Below are positions 8,290 through 18,480 of a DNA stretch of 55,157 nucleotides, one piece after another. Source of the stretch: Nitrospirota bacterium (GTDB taxonomy: Bacteria; Nitrospirota; Thermodesulfovibrionia; Thermodesulfovibrionales; JdFR-88); NCBI GenBank assembly GCA_014874185.1, contig JACWAF010000001.1:1-55157 (forward strand), given 5' to 3'. The translations under genes and the position numbers were made by a program. A model generated the notes under the pieces. It was not told where the DNA came from, ran no database searches, and saw nothing but the letters and a program-made list of their open reading frames with translations. Numbering within the stretch: the first letter of the stretch is position 1; the number at the start of each line of letters is the position of its first letter.

Positions 8290-10563
8290 TTGAAAGACAA
8301 AACGGACGAGATAAAGGCGACCTTCCCCCTGAAGCCCTACGAGGGCGAACAGCTGCCTTCCCCGCACCTCAAATACGAAGACTTCGAGCCAGAAGAGGAG
8401 ACCCATTTAAGGGATTACCTGAACATAATCCTCCGCAGAAAATGGGTGATAATCATATTCTTTGTCTCTATAGTGCTCACGGTGACCATATCCTCCTTCG
8501 TAATGAGGCCCCTTTACAAGGCCACCGCCGTCATCAAGATAGACAAGGAAAACCCGAACGTGCTCTCCTTCAAGGACGTCGAGATAGTCACCCCCGATGA
8601 GGACTATTACGAAACGCAGTACAAGATACTGAAGAGCCGCAACCTTGCCAGAAGGGTCATAGAGAAACTGGACCTGTACAACGACCCCTATTTCAATCCG
8701 GACTCCAGGCCCTCGGCGGCCTCCATGATCTTCGGTTCCGTGAAGGCGGCCCTTTCAAGCGTCTTCTCCACGTTCGGCTTCCCGGCGGGCGGCGGAGCTG
8801 AAAAGCCCAAAGAGAAGAAACCCGATGAAGATGCCCTGAATTACTTTGTTGACAAGTTCCTGGGCATGAGCGAAATAGTCCCGGTGCACAAATCGCAGCT
8901 GGTCCAGATAAGCTTCGTCTCGCCAAACCCGGCGCTCTCGCAGAAGGCGGCCAACGCCATCGCCCAGAACTACATAGGCTTCAATATAGAAAGCAGGTTC
9001 GACGCCTCGCAGCAGGCAAGCCAGTTCCTCGAAAAGCAGATAGACGTGCTCAAGGCAAAGCTCGAAGACTCCGAACAGAAGCTGAATGATTATTCCACAA
9101 AGAACGAGATGCTCTTTGTGGACTCGGGCCAGGACAAGCAGAATATAATGAGCCAGAGCCTCTCCGAGATATCCACGGCATTGAACACGGCGACAACAAA
9201 CAGGCTGCAGGCCGAGGCCCTTTACAAGCAGATAAGGCAATCGGGCAAGGACAACACGGTTATCGTGAACAACCCGCTGATACAGGACCTGAAGAAGGAA
9301 TACGCCACGGTGGAATCGGAATACTTCAACAACCTGAAGATCTATAAGCCGGAATTCCCTAAAATGAAGCGGCTGAAAGCCCAGATGGACGCCATCAAGG
9401 CGAGAATAGACCATGAAAACAGGAATATCATGCTGTCCGTCAAGTCCGACTACATGGCTTCCGTGCGGAAAGAGAAATATCTTGCGAGCGAATTCAACAC
9501 CTATAAAGACAGGATGCTCGATTTCCAGAAAAGGGGCATACAGTACCAGATACTGAAAAGGGACGCTGACGCCAACAGGGAGGTCTACAACGGCCTGCTG
9601 CAGAGGCTTAAGCAGGTCAGTATTTCCTCCACCCAGACGGCCACCAACATCCAGGTGCTGGATTCCGCCGAGTACCCCAATGTGCCGTTCAAGCCCAACA
9701 AGGCCCAGAATATCCTGCTCTCCGTCCTCTTCGGCCTCGTTGGCGGCGTGGGGCTTGCCTTCTTCCTGGAATATTTCGACAACACGATAAAGAATACGCA
9801 GGAGATAGAGAACCGCCTCCGCCTGCCCACCCTAGGCATGATACCACACCAGAAATTGACCGACCCGGTAAAGAGGCCGATGATAGCCCATTCAAAAAAC
9901 AGGGGCCCAGTGGCCGAGGCCTTCCGCTCGATAGGCACATTCATAATGCTCTCCTCGGCGCAGAAGCCCCCGAAGACGATACTGGTCACCAGCCCGGGCG
10001 AAAAGGAGGGCAAGACGACCATCTGCATAAATACGGCGATGGCCTTCTCGGAGTCCCTCGGAAACGGCCTTATCATAGATGCGGACCTGCGCCAGCCCAA
10101 GCTTCACCATACTTTCGAGGTGGACAACTCCATAGGGCTTACCACCTATCTTTCCGGCAACATGGAGCTTGAAGAGGGCATTGTAAAGAAGACCGCGTTC
10201 AACGGGCTGGACATAATCACCTCCGGGCCGATCTCCCCGAACCCATCCGAGCTGGTGGTCTCCAGGAGGATGAAGGACCTGCTGGATTCCATGAGCCAGA
10301 CATACGAATTCATCATCATAGACTCCGCGCCGGTCATGGGAATGCCCGACAGCATATACCTGAGCAGCATCGTGGACGGCTCGGTGATAGTGATCAAGGC
10401 CGGCGAGACTTCAAGGCATGCCCTCATGGAAACAAAGAAGATATTCAAAAGCATCAACGCGAAGATACTGGGCGTGATTCTGAACGGCATAAGGGAGAAC
10501 GACCTCAAGTACAATTATTATTCGAATTACTATTCGTCTTATTTCAAGGAGCAGCAGATCTAG
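8290..10563 (+). CDS. Polysaccharide co-polymerase / tyrosine autokinase (Wzc-like)
   Basis: The 757-aa protein combines a Wzz chain-length domain and a BY-kinase. The first membrane segment is near residues 50-70 (WVIIIFFVSIVLTVTISS), a long periplasmic coiled-coil follows, and the second is near 475-495. The cytoplasmic kinase has Walker A SPGEKEGKTT, Walker A' GLIIDADLRQPKLH and Walker B FIIIDSAPV. The C-terminus is tyrosine-rich (YNYYSNYYSSYF), the autophosphorylation cluster that controls oligomer cycling and polymer length. The TTG start is preceded by AAAGGAG at good spacing; no ATG fits. With the Wza-like gene this forms the export machine; no glycosyltransferases lie inside the window. 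Confidence 0.92.
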   Translation: MKDKTDEIKATFPLKPYEGEQLPSPHLKYEDFEPEEETHLRDYLNIILRRKWVIIIFFVSIVLTVTISSFVMRPLYKATAVIKIDKENPNVLSFKDVEIVTPDEDYYETQYKILKSRNLARRVIEKLDLYNDPYFNPDSRPSAASMIFGSVKAALSSVFSTFGFPAGGGAEKPKEKKPDEDALNYFVDKFLGMSEIVPVHKSQLVQISFVSPNPALSQKAANAIAQNYIGFNIESRFDASQQASQFLEKQIDVLKAKLEDSEQKLNDYSTKNEMLFVDSGQDKQNIMSQSLSEISTALNTATTNRLQAEALYKQIRQSGKDNTVIVNNPLIQDLKKEYATVESEYFNNLKIYKPEFPKMKRLKAQMDAIKARIDHENRNIMLSVKSDYMASVRKEKYLASEFNTYKDRMLDFQKRGIQYQILKRDADANREVYNGLLQRLKQVSISSTQTATNIQVLDSAEYPNVPFKPNKAQNILLSVLFGLVGGVGLAFFLEYFDNTIKNTQEIENRLRLPTLGMIPHQKLTDPVKRPMIAHSKNRGPVAEAFRSIGTFIMLSSAQKPPKTILVTSPGEKEGKTTICINTAMAFSESLGNGLIIDADLRQPKLHHTFEVDNSIGLTTYLSGNMELEEGIVKKTAFNGLDIITSGPISPNPSELVVSRRMKDLLDSMSQTYEFIIIDSAPVMGMPDSIYLSSIVDGSVIVIKAGETSRHALMETKKIFKSINAKILGVILNGIRENDLKYNYYSNYYSSYFKEQQI

Positions 10564-10614
10564 GATCTGTTTTTGCGTACATGGGCCTTTTAAACTCCAT
10601 ATTCGGGACCGGCA

Positions 10615-12030
10615 ATGGGATACTGGAAAAAACGCAAACCCGCGGAAAAGGACGGAAAAGTGCTGTCAGCCATAAAGCTGATCCGGCACTACAGGCGCGG
10701 GTGCCCGATGGAGGAGATCTACAGGCGGGGTGAGCGCGCATACGAGGGCCTCCTCGGTATCCAGGAGTCCCCTGAACTGGAGCGAAGCATAGCGGAATCG
10801 GGACTTGTGCCCGGCCATGACCTGCGGGAAACCGCACAGGAGATAATCTCCCTTCTTCTTTTCAATGAACTGAACGACCCGTTTCTTTCCATGGGGCTTG
10901 CGCCCCAGGCCGCAAAAACCGAAATAAAAAGCCGCTGGAAGAGGCTGATAAGGCTCTATCATCCGGACAGGTGGGGCAGCCCGGATTCCGGCCAGACGGC
11001 CCAGAAAATAAACGAATCCTACAGGAAGGCGCTGGATCAGAAGGACAAGATCATTTACCTGGACGACACTGTAAAAAAAAGAAGGCGCCGGATACCCATA
11101 AACAGCGGAAGGCTTAAAGACCTCCTGCACGGGTTCCCCTTGAAGAGGGAATGGCTTTTCAAATCCGCCGTTTTTCTGGCCGCCGCGGGACTGCTTTTTA
11201 CCCTTGCCCTCCTGGCGCTGGGTCAGAATGCCGGGAAGATTTCCGCATCCCCGGATACGCCGCTTCCCGCGCGCAATGCGGCCTCCGCTCCGGTCGCTGC
11301 CGCCGCCCAGGGGCCGAGCGTGCCCGATCAAGCTGCCGGAAAGAGCGGCAACCTGACCGCCGAAAAAACAGAGGATACGGCCAGGACAAGGCCGTCTCCT
11401 CGTCCTCATGTCCGGAAAAAAAGGAAGGTCTTCAATGTTGTCCCGGTGCAAAAAGCGGTCACCATGGTCAGGACCCCGCAAAAAAAGAACACGACCCATC
11501 CGGAGAAGAATAATGGCGGGCTGAAGAACAGCTTTGCATCTGACGCAAATGCCCCAACAGAAGCGCATTCCCAAAAACCCGCGCAAGGGGATAAGCCCCC
11601 GGCAAATGCGGAAGAACAAATCTCCCGGCCTGACAGCATGGCGCGCCTGTACATTCCGCCCACCCGGAGGAGACAGGGCGGCCTGCTTGGAGAAATACAC
11701 GATTTCATAGACGCGTTCGTAGAGACTAGCGCCGGGGGGGGTGTGGAAAAATATCTGGCCCTTTTCGCCCGGGGCGCGACCGAAAACGGCAGGGCGGTCT
11801 CCTCGCTGGTCAACGATTATCAGAAGAGGTTCTCCTTATATGAAAGCAGATGGAGCCTGCAAAACCTCCGCATCAGAATAAGAGACTCAAGCCGGGCGGA
11901 TATAGAGGCAGACTACATATTGCAAAGGTTTGCCATAAATCAGGACGGCAACTCTACCAGCTACGGCAGGGTCAGGTTATCCATAATCCGGGTGAACGAC
12001 GACTTCAAGATACTTGAGCTGAATTACTGA
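10615..12030 (+). CDS. J-domain membrane protein in the exopolysaccharide block
   Basis: This 471-aa protein has a J-domain near residues 88-145 (IKSRWKRLIRLYHPDRWG with the HPD triad needed to stimulate DnaK), one membrane segment near 183-203 (AVFLAAAGLLFTLALLAL), a long Pro/Ala/Lys-rich linker, and a C-terminal SnoaL/NTF2-like fold (about 355-471; FIDAFVETSAGG...YLALFARGATENGRAV). Topology suggests a cytoplasmic J-domain and a periplasmic C-terminal domain. It begins 51 bases after the Wzc-like gene and is probably cotranscribed. A role recruiting DnaK to the export complex is possible but not shown. Confidence 0.75.
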   Translation: MGYWKKRKPAEKDGKVLSAIKLIRHYRRGCPMEEIYRRGERAYEGLLGIQESPELERSIAESGLVPGHDLRETAQEIISLLLFNELNDPFLSMGLAPQAAKTEIKSRWKRLIRLYHPDRWGSPDSGQTAQKINESYRKALDQKDKIIYLDDTVKKRRRRIPINSGRLKDLLHGFPLKREWLFKSAVFLAAAGLLFTLALLALGQNAGKISASPDTPLPARNAASAPVAAAAQGPSVPDQAAGKSGNLTAEKTEDTARTRPSPRPHVRKKRKVFNVVPVQKAVTMVRTPQKKNTTHPEKNNGGLKNSFASDANAPTEAHSQKPAQGDKPPANAEEQISRPDSMARLYIPPTRRRQGGLLGEIHDFIDAFVETSAGGGVEKYLALFARGATENGRAVSSLVNDYQKRFSLYESRWSLQNLRIRIRDSSRADIEADYILQRFAINQDGNSTSYGRVRLSIIRVNDDFKILELNY

Positions 12031-12049
12031 CTTCGCGAAAAAATCATAA

Positions 12050-12080
12050 AAAAAAAAAGGCCCGCCGGAGCGGGCCTTTC
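12050..12080. terminator. Bidirectional rho-independent terminator
   Basis: GGCCCG-N6-CGGGCC pairs at 12059-12076 with a run of ten or more A upstream and TTT downstream. Read on the minus strand the hairpin is followed by a long U tract, so it is a strong terminator for the converging MsbA-like gene and a weaker one for the J-domain gene. Confidence 0.8.
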
Positions 12081-12158
12081 CGATGGAGAGAGAATCTATC
12101 CCGGGATAAATTCAGTAAAGTATCGGGTTATTTGCTGTGAATTAACGGAAGCGGCATT

Positions 12159-13907
12159 TCAGGCGGTGGCGCTGAACTGGAGGTCGTGCAGCCTCCTGTA
12201 CACGGGAGAGGTCTTCAATAATTCCTCATGGGTTCCGGAAGAGACCATGCGCCCCTTTTCAAGGACCAGTATGCGGCTGGCCTTCCTGATGGTGGACAGC
12301 CTGTGCGCGATTACAAAAGTAGTGCGGTCTTTCATCAGGTTCTCAAGGGCCATCTGCACCATCATTTCAGAGGCGGTGTCCAGGCTTGATGTGGCCTCGT
12401 CCAGTATGAGTATGGGGGGGTTCTTGAGAATGGCGCGGGCAATTGAGAGCCTCTGTCTCTGCCCGCCCGACAGCCTCACGCCCTTTTCGCCGATGACGGA
12501 ATCGTATTTTTCCGGGAATTCATTTATGAACTCGTGGGCATAGGCGCTCTTCGACGCGCTGATTATCTCCTCCTCCGGGGCATCGGGTTTTCCAAATGCT
12601 ATATTTGCGCGCACGGTCTCGTTAAAGAGAATGACTTCCTGGCTGACCATGCCGAACTGCGACCGGAGCGAATGAAGGGTAAAGGCAGAAACATCCCTGC
12701 CATCCATGTATACGGCCCCTTCGGTTGGGGAATTAAAAAGGGGAAGGAGGTTCACCATGGTAGTCTTGCCGCTGCCGCTCTCGCCCACCAGGGCGATCAT
12801 CTGGCCCTTTTGAGCCGTGAAGCTTATATCCCGGAGGGCGTAACGGCGCTGCCCCGGGTACCTGAAAGAGACATCCCTGAATTCAATATGAGAAGCGAAC
12901 CCTGGCATGGCTGTATTCCCGCCCTTTTCCTTTTCGATATCCAGGAGTTCAAATATTCTTTCCAACGGGGCCCTCACCTGCTGAAGCTCGGCATTCACAC
13001 GGGAGAGCCTTCTGGCAGGGGTATAGACAAGGAACATCGCCGTTATGAATGAACTGAAATCTCCGGCTGTGATAACGCCTTTCACGCCAAGTGAGCCGCC
13101 GTACCATAGCACAAAGGCTATGCCAATGCCGCCCGCCAGCTCCATGATAATGGACGTCGATTCCTTCACCCTTATGGCCCGCATGTTCTCCCGGTAGAAG
13201 TCCCTGTTGCGTTCCGTGAAGCGCTTCTTCTCGGTATCCTCCCGCAGAAAGGCCTTTATGATCTTTACGCCCGTGAACGCCTCCGACAGGTCTTCCGTTA
13301 TATAGGCGGCCTTTTCCTGTATCCGTCTGCCAATGGCCCTGAGCCTCTTCGCGATCCTCCCAACCCCGTAAAAGGCCGAAGGAAGGGCGAACACCGCTAT
13401 AAGGGTGAGGTCCCACCGGAGCCAGAAGGCATAGGCCAGGAGAGAGACGGTGGTTGCCGCCTCCACTATGAACTGGTTGATTGTAAGCGAGACTATCTCC
13501 TGCACCGCCATCGTATCGTTCATAACGCGCGATATCAGGGAGCCGCTCGATGCGCTGTTGAAATAACCCATGGGCAGATCGAGGATATGGCCGAACATGC
13601 GGTTGCGGAGGTTCATAACCAGCTTCTGGCCGGTGGAGTTCATAAGATACTTGTACATGAAATTGAACACGCCCCGCAGGATGAAGATCACGAAAATGGC
13701 AAGGGGGATAAGGAACAGGAGCCGTGTGTCCTTTTTAATGAAGATGCCGTCCATGGCCGGTTTTACAAGCCAGGCCATGGCCGTATTAAGGCCCGAAATG
13801 ACGAGGCTTATCACCCCGGCAAGGGCCACCCTCCTCCAGTAGGGCTTGACCACCTCCATAATACGCCTTAGATTCAGTCCGCCCGGAACCGGTGCGTTTT
13901 TTGCCAT
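12159..13907 (-). CDS. msbA: MsbA-like lipid flippase, ABC half-transporter
   Basis: A fused ABC exporter of 582 aa, the length of E. coli MsbA. The six-helix transmembrane domain covers about residues 20-315; the nucleotide-binding domain follows with Walker A GESGSGKTT, signature LSGGQRQR, Walker B ILILDEATSS and the H-loop VIAHRLST. It most likely flips lipid A-core across the inner membrane as a homodimer. I begin at MAKNAPVPG (13907); the frame is open 25 codons further but that stretch lacks family similarity and sits over the divergent gene's start region. A related multidrug or glycolipid exporter cannot be excluded from sequence alone. Confidence 0.85.
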   Translation of the reverse strand: MAKNAPVPGGLNLRRIMEVVKPYWRRVALAGVISLVISGLNTAMAWLVKPAMDGIFIKKDTRLLFLIPLAIFVIFILRGVFNFMYKYLMNSTGQKLVMNLRNRMFGHILDLPMGYFNSASSGSLISRVMNDTMAVQEIVSLTINQFIVEAATTVSLLAYAFWLRWDLTLIAVFALPSAFYGVGRIAKRLRAIGRRIQEKAAYITEDLSEAFTGVKIIKAFLREDTEKKRFTERNRDFYRENMRAIRVKESTSIIMELAGGIGIAFVLWYGGSLGVKGVITAGDFSSFITAMFLVYTPARRLSRVNAELQQVRAPLERIFELLDIEKEKGGNTAMPGFASHIEFRDVSFRYPGQRRYALRDISFTAQKGQMIALVGESGSGKTTMVNLLPLFNSPTEGAVYMDGRDVSAFTLHSLRSQFGMVSQEVILFNETVRANIAFGKPDAPEEEIISASKSAYAHEFINEFPEKYDSVIGEKGVRLSGGQRQRLSIARAILKNPPILILDEATSSLDTASEMMVQMALENLMKDRTTFVIAHRLSTIRKASRILVLEKGRMVSSGTHEELLKTSPVYRRLHDLQFSATA

Positions 13908-14035
13908 AATGGGTATTTTAATTGAACAGGGCCAAAAAAGGCACTCATTCGCCATTTTTGAAACCGGGGCATACCCTGTCATATTTTGCCTGCCCTTTTT
14001 GCGTGGCGGGCAAAATAGTTGTAAAATGGGAAATT

Positions 14036-14782
14036 GTGTGGAAAAGGGCTCTTATCCTCGCCATCTTCTTAATCCAGTTTGTGATGGTTCCCGGTCTTTT
14101 GGCCTTTAACAGCGGAGCGATTATCCAGGAAGACTTCCGGAACCTTGACGATTGGAAGCCCCTGCGCTTCGACAAGGCGAAAAAGAACACCGTCTACACG
14201 CCAACGGAAGAGGATGGCGCCACCTGTTTAAAGGCCCAAAGCGACCGTTCCGCCTCGGCCCTTCTGTGCAAGACGGAATTCGATGTCTATAAATACCCCA
14301 TAGTAAGGTGGAGATGGAAGGTAAGCAATATCTACGAAAAAGGCGATATCCGGAAAAAGCAGGGCAACGACTCTCCGGCCCGCCTGTTCGTGATGTTCAA
14401 ATACAACCCCAAAAGGGCCGGATTTTTTACCAAAATAAAATATTCAGTCGCAAAGAAGATATACGGCAGGTATCCGCCGCAGAGCGCCCTCTGCTACATC
14501 TGGGCCAACAAGCCCCATAAAGAGAATATAATCCCGAGCCCCAGTTTCGGACAGATTAAATACATAGTCCTGGAAGCCGGGGGGGGACAGGTTGGCAAAT
14601 GGCGCGATGAAGAGGTCAACATACTGGAGGATTACAAAAAAGCGTTCGGAAAGATGCCCCCGCACACGGCGGCGGCGATAGCATTCATGGACGATTCCGA
14701 TAATACGGGAGGGAGTTCTACCGCCTGGCTCTCAGGCCTGGACGTGCTCCGGAAGCCGGTCGTCTCCGTAAGCGGAAAATAA
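14036..14782 (+). CDS. DUF3047 exported protein
   Basis: The 248-aa product from the GTG at 14036 starts with a signal peptide (WKRALILAIFLIQFVMVPGLLAF) and continues as a DUF3047 domain: WRWKVSNIYEKGD, then DSPARLFVMFKY, then ALCYIWANKP and the late AIAFMDDSDNTGGSSTAW stretch. Function of the family is unknown; several members are secreted and often lie near envelope or cytochrome genes. The frame is open upstream to 13922, but that part overlaps the start region of the divergent MsbA-like gene and lacks a signal. GGGA sits about five bases before the GTG. Confidence 0.75.
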   Translation: MWKRALILAIFLIQFVMVPGLLAFNSGAIIQEDFRNLDDWKPLRFDKAKKNTVYTPTEEDGATCLKAQSDRSASALLCKTEFDVYKYPIVRWRWKVSNIYEKGDIRKKQGNDSPARLFVMFKYNPKRAGFFTKIKYSVAKKIYGRYPPQSALCYIWANKPHKENIIPSPSFGQIKYIVLEAGGGQVGKWRDEEVNILEDYKKAFGKMPPHTAAAIAFMDDSDNTGGSSTAWLSGLDVLRKPVVSVSGK

Positions 14783-14814
14783 AACTGATTTCAAAATCGG
14801 AATTTTTATAATCA

Positions 14815-14939
14815 GTAATCCCCCTACATCCCCCTTTAGGAAAGGGGGACTTTAAAGCATGCCCCGGCAGGTCCCCGTATCAAGTATGGGGCAGGCTTAA
14901 GCCGGGGTCCCCTCCCTGGAGGGGTGCAGGGGTGGGTTA
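14815..14939 (+). repeat. Dispersed palindromic repeat, copy B (left of gatAB)
   Basis: About 125 bases made of nested palindromes: CCCCCTTT...AAAGGGGG, a central GTCCCCGTATCAAGTATGGG arm, and CCCCTCCCTGGAGGGG. The inverted copy C lies at 18117-18309. Downstream to 15237 are a second repeat (14975-15023) and a GGGAGAGGGTTAGGGTGAGGGG block (15158-15180); no gene is visible in the 14783-15237 gap. Confidence 0.85.
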
Positions 14940-14974
14940 GAGTCCGTCTCCCTCTTTCCCCAAGAAACAAAGCG

Positions 14975-15023
14975 CTGGATTCCGAGGAGTTTACCCCGTA
15001 CCTGATACGGGACCGGAATGACA
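14975..15023 (+). repeat. Dispersed CCCCGTACCTGATACGGG palindrome, copy 1
   Basis: The core CCCCGTACCTGATACGGG is a near-perfect palindrome flanked by CTGGATTCC and GGAATGAC. Matching copies lie at 18399-18450 and 50838-50931, so it is a multi-copy intergenic element. Confidence 0.8.
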
Positions 15024-15237
15024 TGAGCCTTGGGCTCACAAAGGAGGACGAAAATCTCACCCTCAGGGGAGGGATGTGGCTGAGGGAAAAGCCCCGCTCA
15101 TGTGCTTACACCTTAATCCGTCCCCTCAGAGGGAGGATGCCCTCGCCCCCTTGGGGGAGAGGGTTAGGGTGAGGGGGCTTTTCTTTTTGACAACCCCTCC
15201 AATTTTGATTTATCCTATCAGTTTGAAGGAGGACGGT

Positions 15238-16668
15238 TTGGAACTCTACGAGCTTGGCCTTGCCGGGGCGCTCAGTCTGATAAAGGAAAAGAAGGCTTCC
15301 GCCCGCGAGGTGCTGGATTCCGTTTTTACAAGGATCCGCAATGTGGACGGCCGGGTTAAAGCTTATGTGAGCCTTACCGAAGAGCTTGCCTATAAGATGG
15401 CCGAAAACGCAGCCGGCCCTATTGCCGGTCTCCCTGTTGCCATAAAGGACAATATGTGCACGAAGGGCGTGCGCACGACCTGCTCTTCTAAAATTCTTGA
15501 AAATTTCACCCCTCCTTACGAAAGCACCGTAACGGAAAGGCTATTTAAGGCAGGCTGCAGCCTGCCCGGAAAGACCAATCTTGACGAGTTCGCCATGGGC
15601 TCATCCACCGAGAACTCCGCATTTTTCACCACAAAAAACCCGTGGGACCTGGAGCGCATTCCCGGCGGCTCCAGCGGAGGCTCGGCGGCGGCGGTGGCCG
15701 CAGGCGAGTGCCTTGCCGCACTGGGCAGCGATACCGGGGGCTCCATCAGGCAGCCCGCCTCGCTCTGCGGGGTCGTGGGGCTGAAGCCCACTTATGGCAG
15801 GGTCTCACGCTACGGGCTTGTGGCCTTCGCTTCCTCGCTGGACCAGATAGGCCCGATAACGAAGACGGTGGAGGACGCCGCCATAATTATGAATATAATC
15901 AGCGGGCACGACCCGCTGGATTCCACGTCCGCCCCCATCCCGGTGCCTGATTTCACCGCCGTCCTGGGGAAGGACATTAAAGGCCTGAAGGTTGGCATAC
16001 CGAAAGAGTACTTTGTAGAGGGGATGGACAAGGAAGTTGAAAAATCCGTAAGGGACGCCATAGCGCATCTTGAAAACCTTGGCGCAGTCCCCGTGGAAGT
16101 AGGCCTTCCCCACACCCCTTATGCCGTGGCCGATTACTACATTCTTGCAACCAGCGAGGCGTCATCAAACCTGGCCCGCTTCGACGGCGTGAAATACGGT
16201 TTCCGGGCGGAAGGGAAAGACCTTATGGAGATGTACATGGAGACCAAGGCCAGGGGCTTCGGCGCAGAGGTAAAGCGCAGGATAATGCTTGGCACTTACG
16301 CACTCTCCTCAGGTTATTATGAGGCCTATTACGGAAAGGGCCAGAAGGTGCGCACGCTTATAAAGAGGGACTTTGAGGAGGCGTTCAAAAAGGTGGACGT
16401 GATAGCGACCCCCACCTCCCCTACCCCGGCCTTCAAAATAGGCGAGAAGACGGCAGACCCATTGCAGATGTACCTCTCGGACATATTCACCATATCGATA
16501 AACCTGGCCGGGATACCGGCGATCTCGATACCGTGCGGATTCACATCCGGCGGGCTGCCGATAGGGCTTCAGATAATCGGGAAGCACTTCGACGAGGAGA
16601 CCATATTGAAGGCGGCGCACGCATACGAGCAGTCAACCAATTGGCACACGATGAGGCCCGCCCTATGA
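15238..16668 (+). CDS. gatA: Glutamyl/aspartyl-tRNA amidotransferase subunit A, TTG start
   Basis: GatA is the amidase subunit of GatCAB, which releases ammonia from glutamine to convert Glu-tRNA(Gln) and/or Asp-tRNA(Asn) to the amides. I place the start at the TTG at 15238, preceded by AAGGAGG at five bases; this gives [15 protein letters not shown] and 476 aa, the family size. The open frame runs further up to 15076 but there encodes repeat DNA. The amidase signature [14 protein letters not shown], the Lys of PVAIKDNM, and both Ser of the [12 protein letters not shown] segment form the Ser-cisSer-Lys site. The stop overlaps the gatB start by four bases. No gatC is adjacent. Confidence 0.96.
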   Translation: MELYELGLAGALSLIKEKKASAREVLDSVFTRIRNVDGRVKAYVSLTEELAYKMAENAAGPIAGLPVAIKDNMCTKGVRTTCSSKILENFTPPYESTVTERLFKAGCSLPGKTNLDEFAMGSSTENSAFFTTKNPWDLERIPGGSSGGSAAAVAAGECLAALGSDTGGSIRQPASLCGVVGLKPTYGRVSRYGLVAFASSLDQIGPITKTVEDAAIIMNIISGHDPLDSTSAPIPVPDFTAVLGKDIKGLKVGIPKEYFVEGMDKEVEKSVRDAIAHLENLGAVPVEVGLPHTPYAVADYYILATSEASSNLARFDGVKYGFRAEGKDLMEMYMETKARGFGAEVKRRIMLGTYALSSGYYEAYYGKGQKVRTLIKRDFEEAFKKVDVIATPTSPTPAFKIGEKTADPLQMYLSDIFTISINLAGIPAISIPCGFTSGGLPIGLQIIGKHFDEETILKAAHAYEQSTNWHTMRPAL

Positions 16669-18107
16669 GCGCAAACGGCAAGTACGAGACGGTAATCGGG
16701 CTTGAAGTCCACGCCCAGCTCCTTACGGACTCGAAGATATTCTGCGGGTGCTCCACCAAATTCGGGGCGGACCCCAATACCCAGACCTGCCCGGTGTGCA
16801 CGGGGATGCCGGGCTCGCTTCCGGTCCTGAACAGGAAGGCCGTGGAATTCGCCATCAAAACGGGGCTTGCAATGGACTGCGAAATATCTCTCTTCAGCCG
16901 GTTCGCAAGGAAAAACTATTTCTACCCGGACCTCCCGAAGGGCTATCAGATAAGCCAGTACGAGCTGCCCATCTGCGAGCGCGGTCATCTGGACATAAAG
17001 ACCTCCGAAGGAACCAAGCGCATCGGCATAACCCGCATCCACATGGAAGAGGACGCGGGGAAGAACATCCACGAGGGCGCGGGCCCGTACAGCCTTGTGG
17101 ACCTGAACAGGGCCGGAGTGCCGCTTATGGAGATAGTCTCCGATCCCGACCTGCGCTCGCCGGAAGAGGCCTCGGAGTACATGAGAAGGCTTAGGACCAT
17201 TCTTAGATATATAGGCGTCTGCGACGGCAATATGGAGCAGGGCTCCCTCCGCTGCGACGCCAACGTCTCCGTGCGCCCGCGCGGCCAGAGGGAGTTAGGC
17301 GTGAAGGTGGAGCTGAAAAATATGAACTCTTTCCGCTTCGTGGAGAAGGCGCTGGAGTACGAGATAACAAGGCAGACAAAGGCCATCGAGGACGGGGAGA
17401 AGATTATCCAGGAGACCAGGCTGTGGGACTCAGCCGCCGGGGTCACCCTCTCCATGCGCACCAAGGAAGAGGCACACGATTACCGCTACTTCCCGGAGCC
17501 GGACCTCGTACCTATCTCTGTGGAAAAAAATTGGATAGAGGAAATAAGAAAGGGCCTTCCGGAACTGCCCGGCCAGAAGATAGAAAGGTTTATAAAAGAA
17601 TACCAGTTGCCGGAGTATGACTCGGAACTCCTGGCGTCGGAGAAGCCCCTTGCCGAATGGTTCGAAGAGGCCGTGAAGCTTGGCGGAAACCCGAAGGCGG
17701 CAAGCAACTGGATAATGGGCGAGCTGATGCGTCTTCTTAATGAAGAAGGACTTTCGATAGAGGAAAAGCCCGCGGTCAAACCGGCCATGCTGGTAGAGAT
17801 GATCGGTCTTATCGAAAACGGGACCATAAGCGGGAAGATCGCGAAGACCGTCTTCGAGGAGATGTACAAGACAGGAAAGCAGGCGAAGATAGTAATCGAG
17901 GAAAAGGGGCTTGTACAGATCGCGGACGCTGGCTCGCTTGCCCCGGTTATCGATGAAATACTGGCCAGGAATCCCAAAGAGGTGGAGCGTTATAAGGCCG
18001 GGGACGAAAAGCTGATAGGCTTCTTCGTGGGCCAGGTTATGCGCGCCACAAAGGGCAAGGCCAACCCGGCCCTGCTGAACGAGCTTTTAAAGAAGAAACT
18101 ATCCTGA
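16665..18107 (+). CDS. gatB: Glutamyl/aspartyl-tRNA amidotransferase subunit B
   Basis: GatB is the kinase and tRNA-binding subunit of GatCAB; it activates the misacylated aminoacyl-tRNA with ATP. From the ATG that overlaps the gatA TGA the product has 480 aa: [21 protein letters not shown], the zinc site CGCSTKFG...CPVC, the GatB motif [23 protein letters not shown], and the C-terminal helical/YqeY-like tail (about 330-480) that grips the tRNA. The reading frame is open earlier inside gatA but the coupling site is clear. Presence of GatAB means this organism makes Gln-tRNA and/or Asn-tRNA indirectly. Confidence 0.96.
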   Translation: MSANGKYETVIGLEVHAQLLTDSKIFCGCSTKFGADPNTQTCPVCTGMPGSLPVLNRKAVEFAIKTGLAMDCEISLFSRFARKNYFYPDLPKGYQISQYELPICERGHLDIKTSEGTKRIGITRIHMEEDAGKNIHEGAGPYSLVDLNRAGVPLMEIVSDPDLRSPEEASEYMRRLRTILRYIGVCDGNMEQGSLRCDANVSVRPRGQRELGVKVELKNMNSFRFVEKALEYEITRQTKAIEDGEKIIQETRLWDSAAGVTLSMRTKEEAHDYRYFPEPDLVPISVEKNWIEEIRKGLPELPGQKIERFIKEYQLPEYDSELLASEKPLAEWFEEAVKLGGNPKAASNWIMGELMRLLNEEGLSIEEKPAVKPAMLVEMIGLIENGTISGKIAKTVFEEMYKTGKQAKIVIEEKGLVQIADAGSLAPVIDEILARNPKEVERYKAGDEKLIGFFVGQVMRATKGKANPALLNELLKKKLS

Positions 18108-18116
18108 AATAGGGAC

Positions 18117-18309
18117 AACCCACCCCTGCACCCCTCCATGGAGGGGACTTTAAAATCCCCGGCGATGATCTTCTCGCCGGTACTTTTTTTATAACTGCAC
18201 CCCTCCAAGGAGGGGACCTCGGCTTAAGCCTGCCCCATACTTGATACGGGGACCTGCCGAGGCATGCTTTAAAATCCCCCTTTTCTAAAGGGGGACGGAG
18301 GGGGATTAC
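18117..18309 (-). repeat. Dispersed palindromic repeat, copy C (right of gatAB, inverted)
   Basis: Its reverse complement matches copy B almost base for base over the central part (for example GTCCCCGTATCAAGTATGGG), with an extra segment of about 70 bases near 18137-18200 that contains a second CCCCTCC...GGAGGGG palindrome. Together B and C put gatA-gatB between inverted repeats about 3.2 kb apart. Confidence 0.85.
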
Positions 18310-18398
18310 CAATTTTTTAAAATTTCCTTATGTAGGGCCCGTTCCCCGAACGGGCCGGTCTGTTTGACCCCGCCTGATCCTTAAAGGATTTTTTTAAC

Positions 18399-18450
18399 CT
18401 GGATTCCCGCTGGAGTCTACCCCGTACCTGATACGGGGCGGGAATGACAA
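18399..18450 (+). repeat. Dispersed CCCCGTACCTGATACGGG palindrome, copy 2
   Basis: It shares with the copy at 14975 the layout CTGGATTCC, spacer, TACCCCGTACCTGATACGGG, then GGAATGAC. The 18108-18480 gap holds only this and copy C; no gene is visible. Confidence 0.8.
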
Positions 18451-18480
18451 ACCGGTGAACGGGTTGCCCATGGGTATCTA

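Noticed and set aside
10666-11700. 344-codon minus-strand frame opposite the J-domain gene
   Set aside because: It is a shadow of a gene with a clear HPD J-domain and membrane segment.
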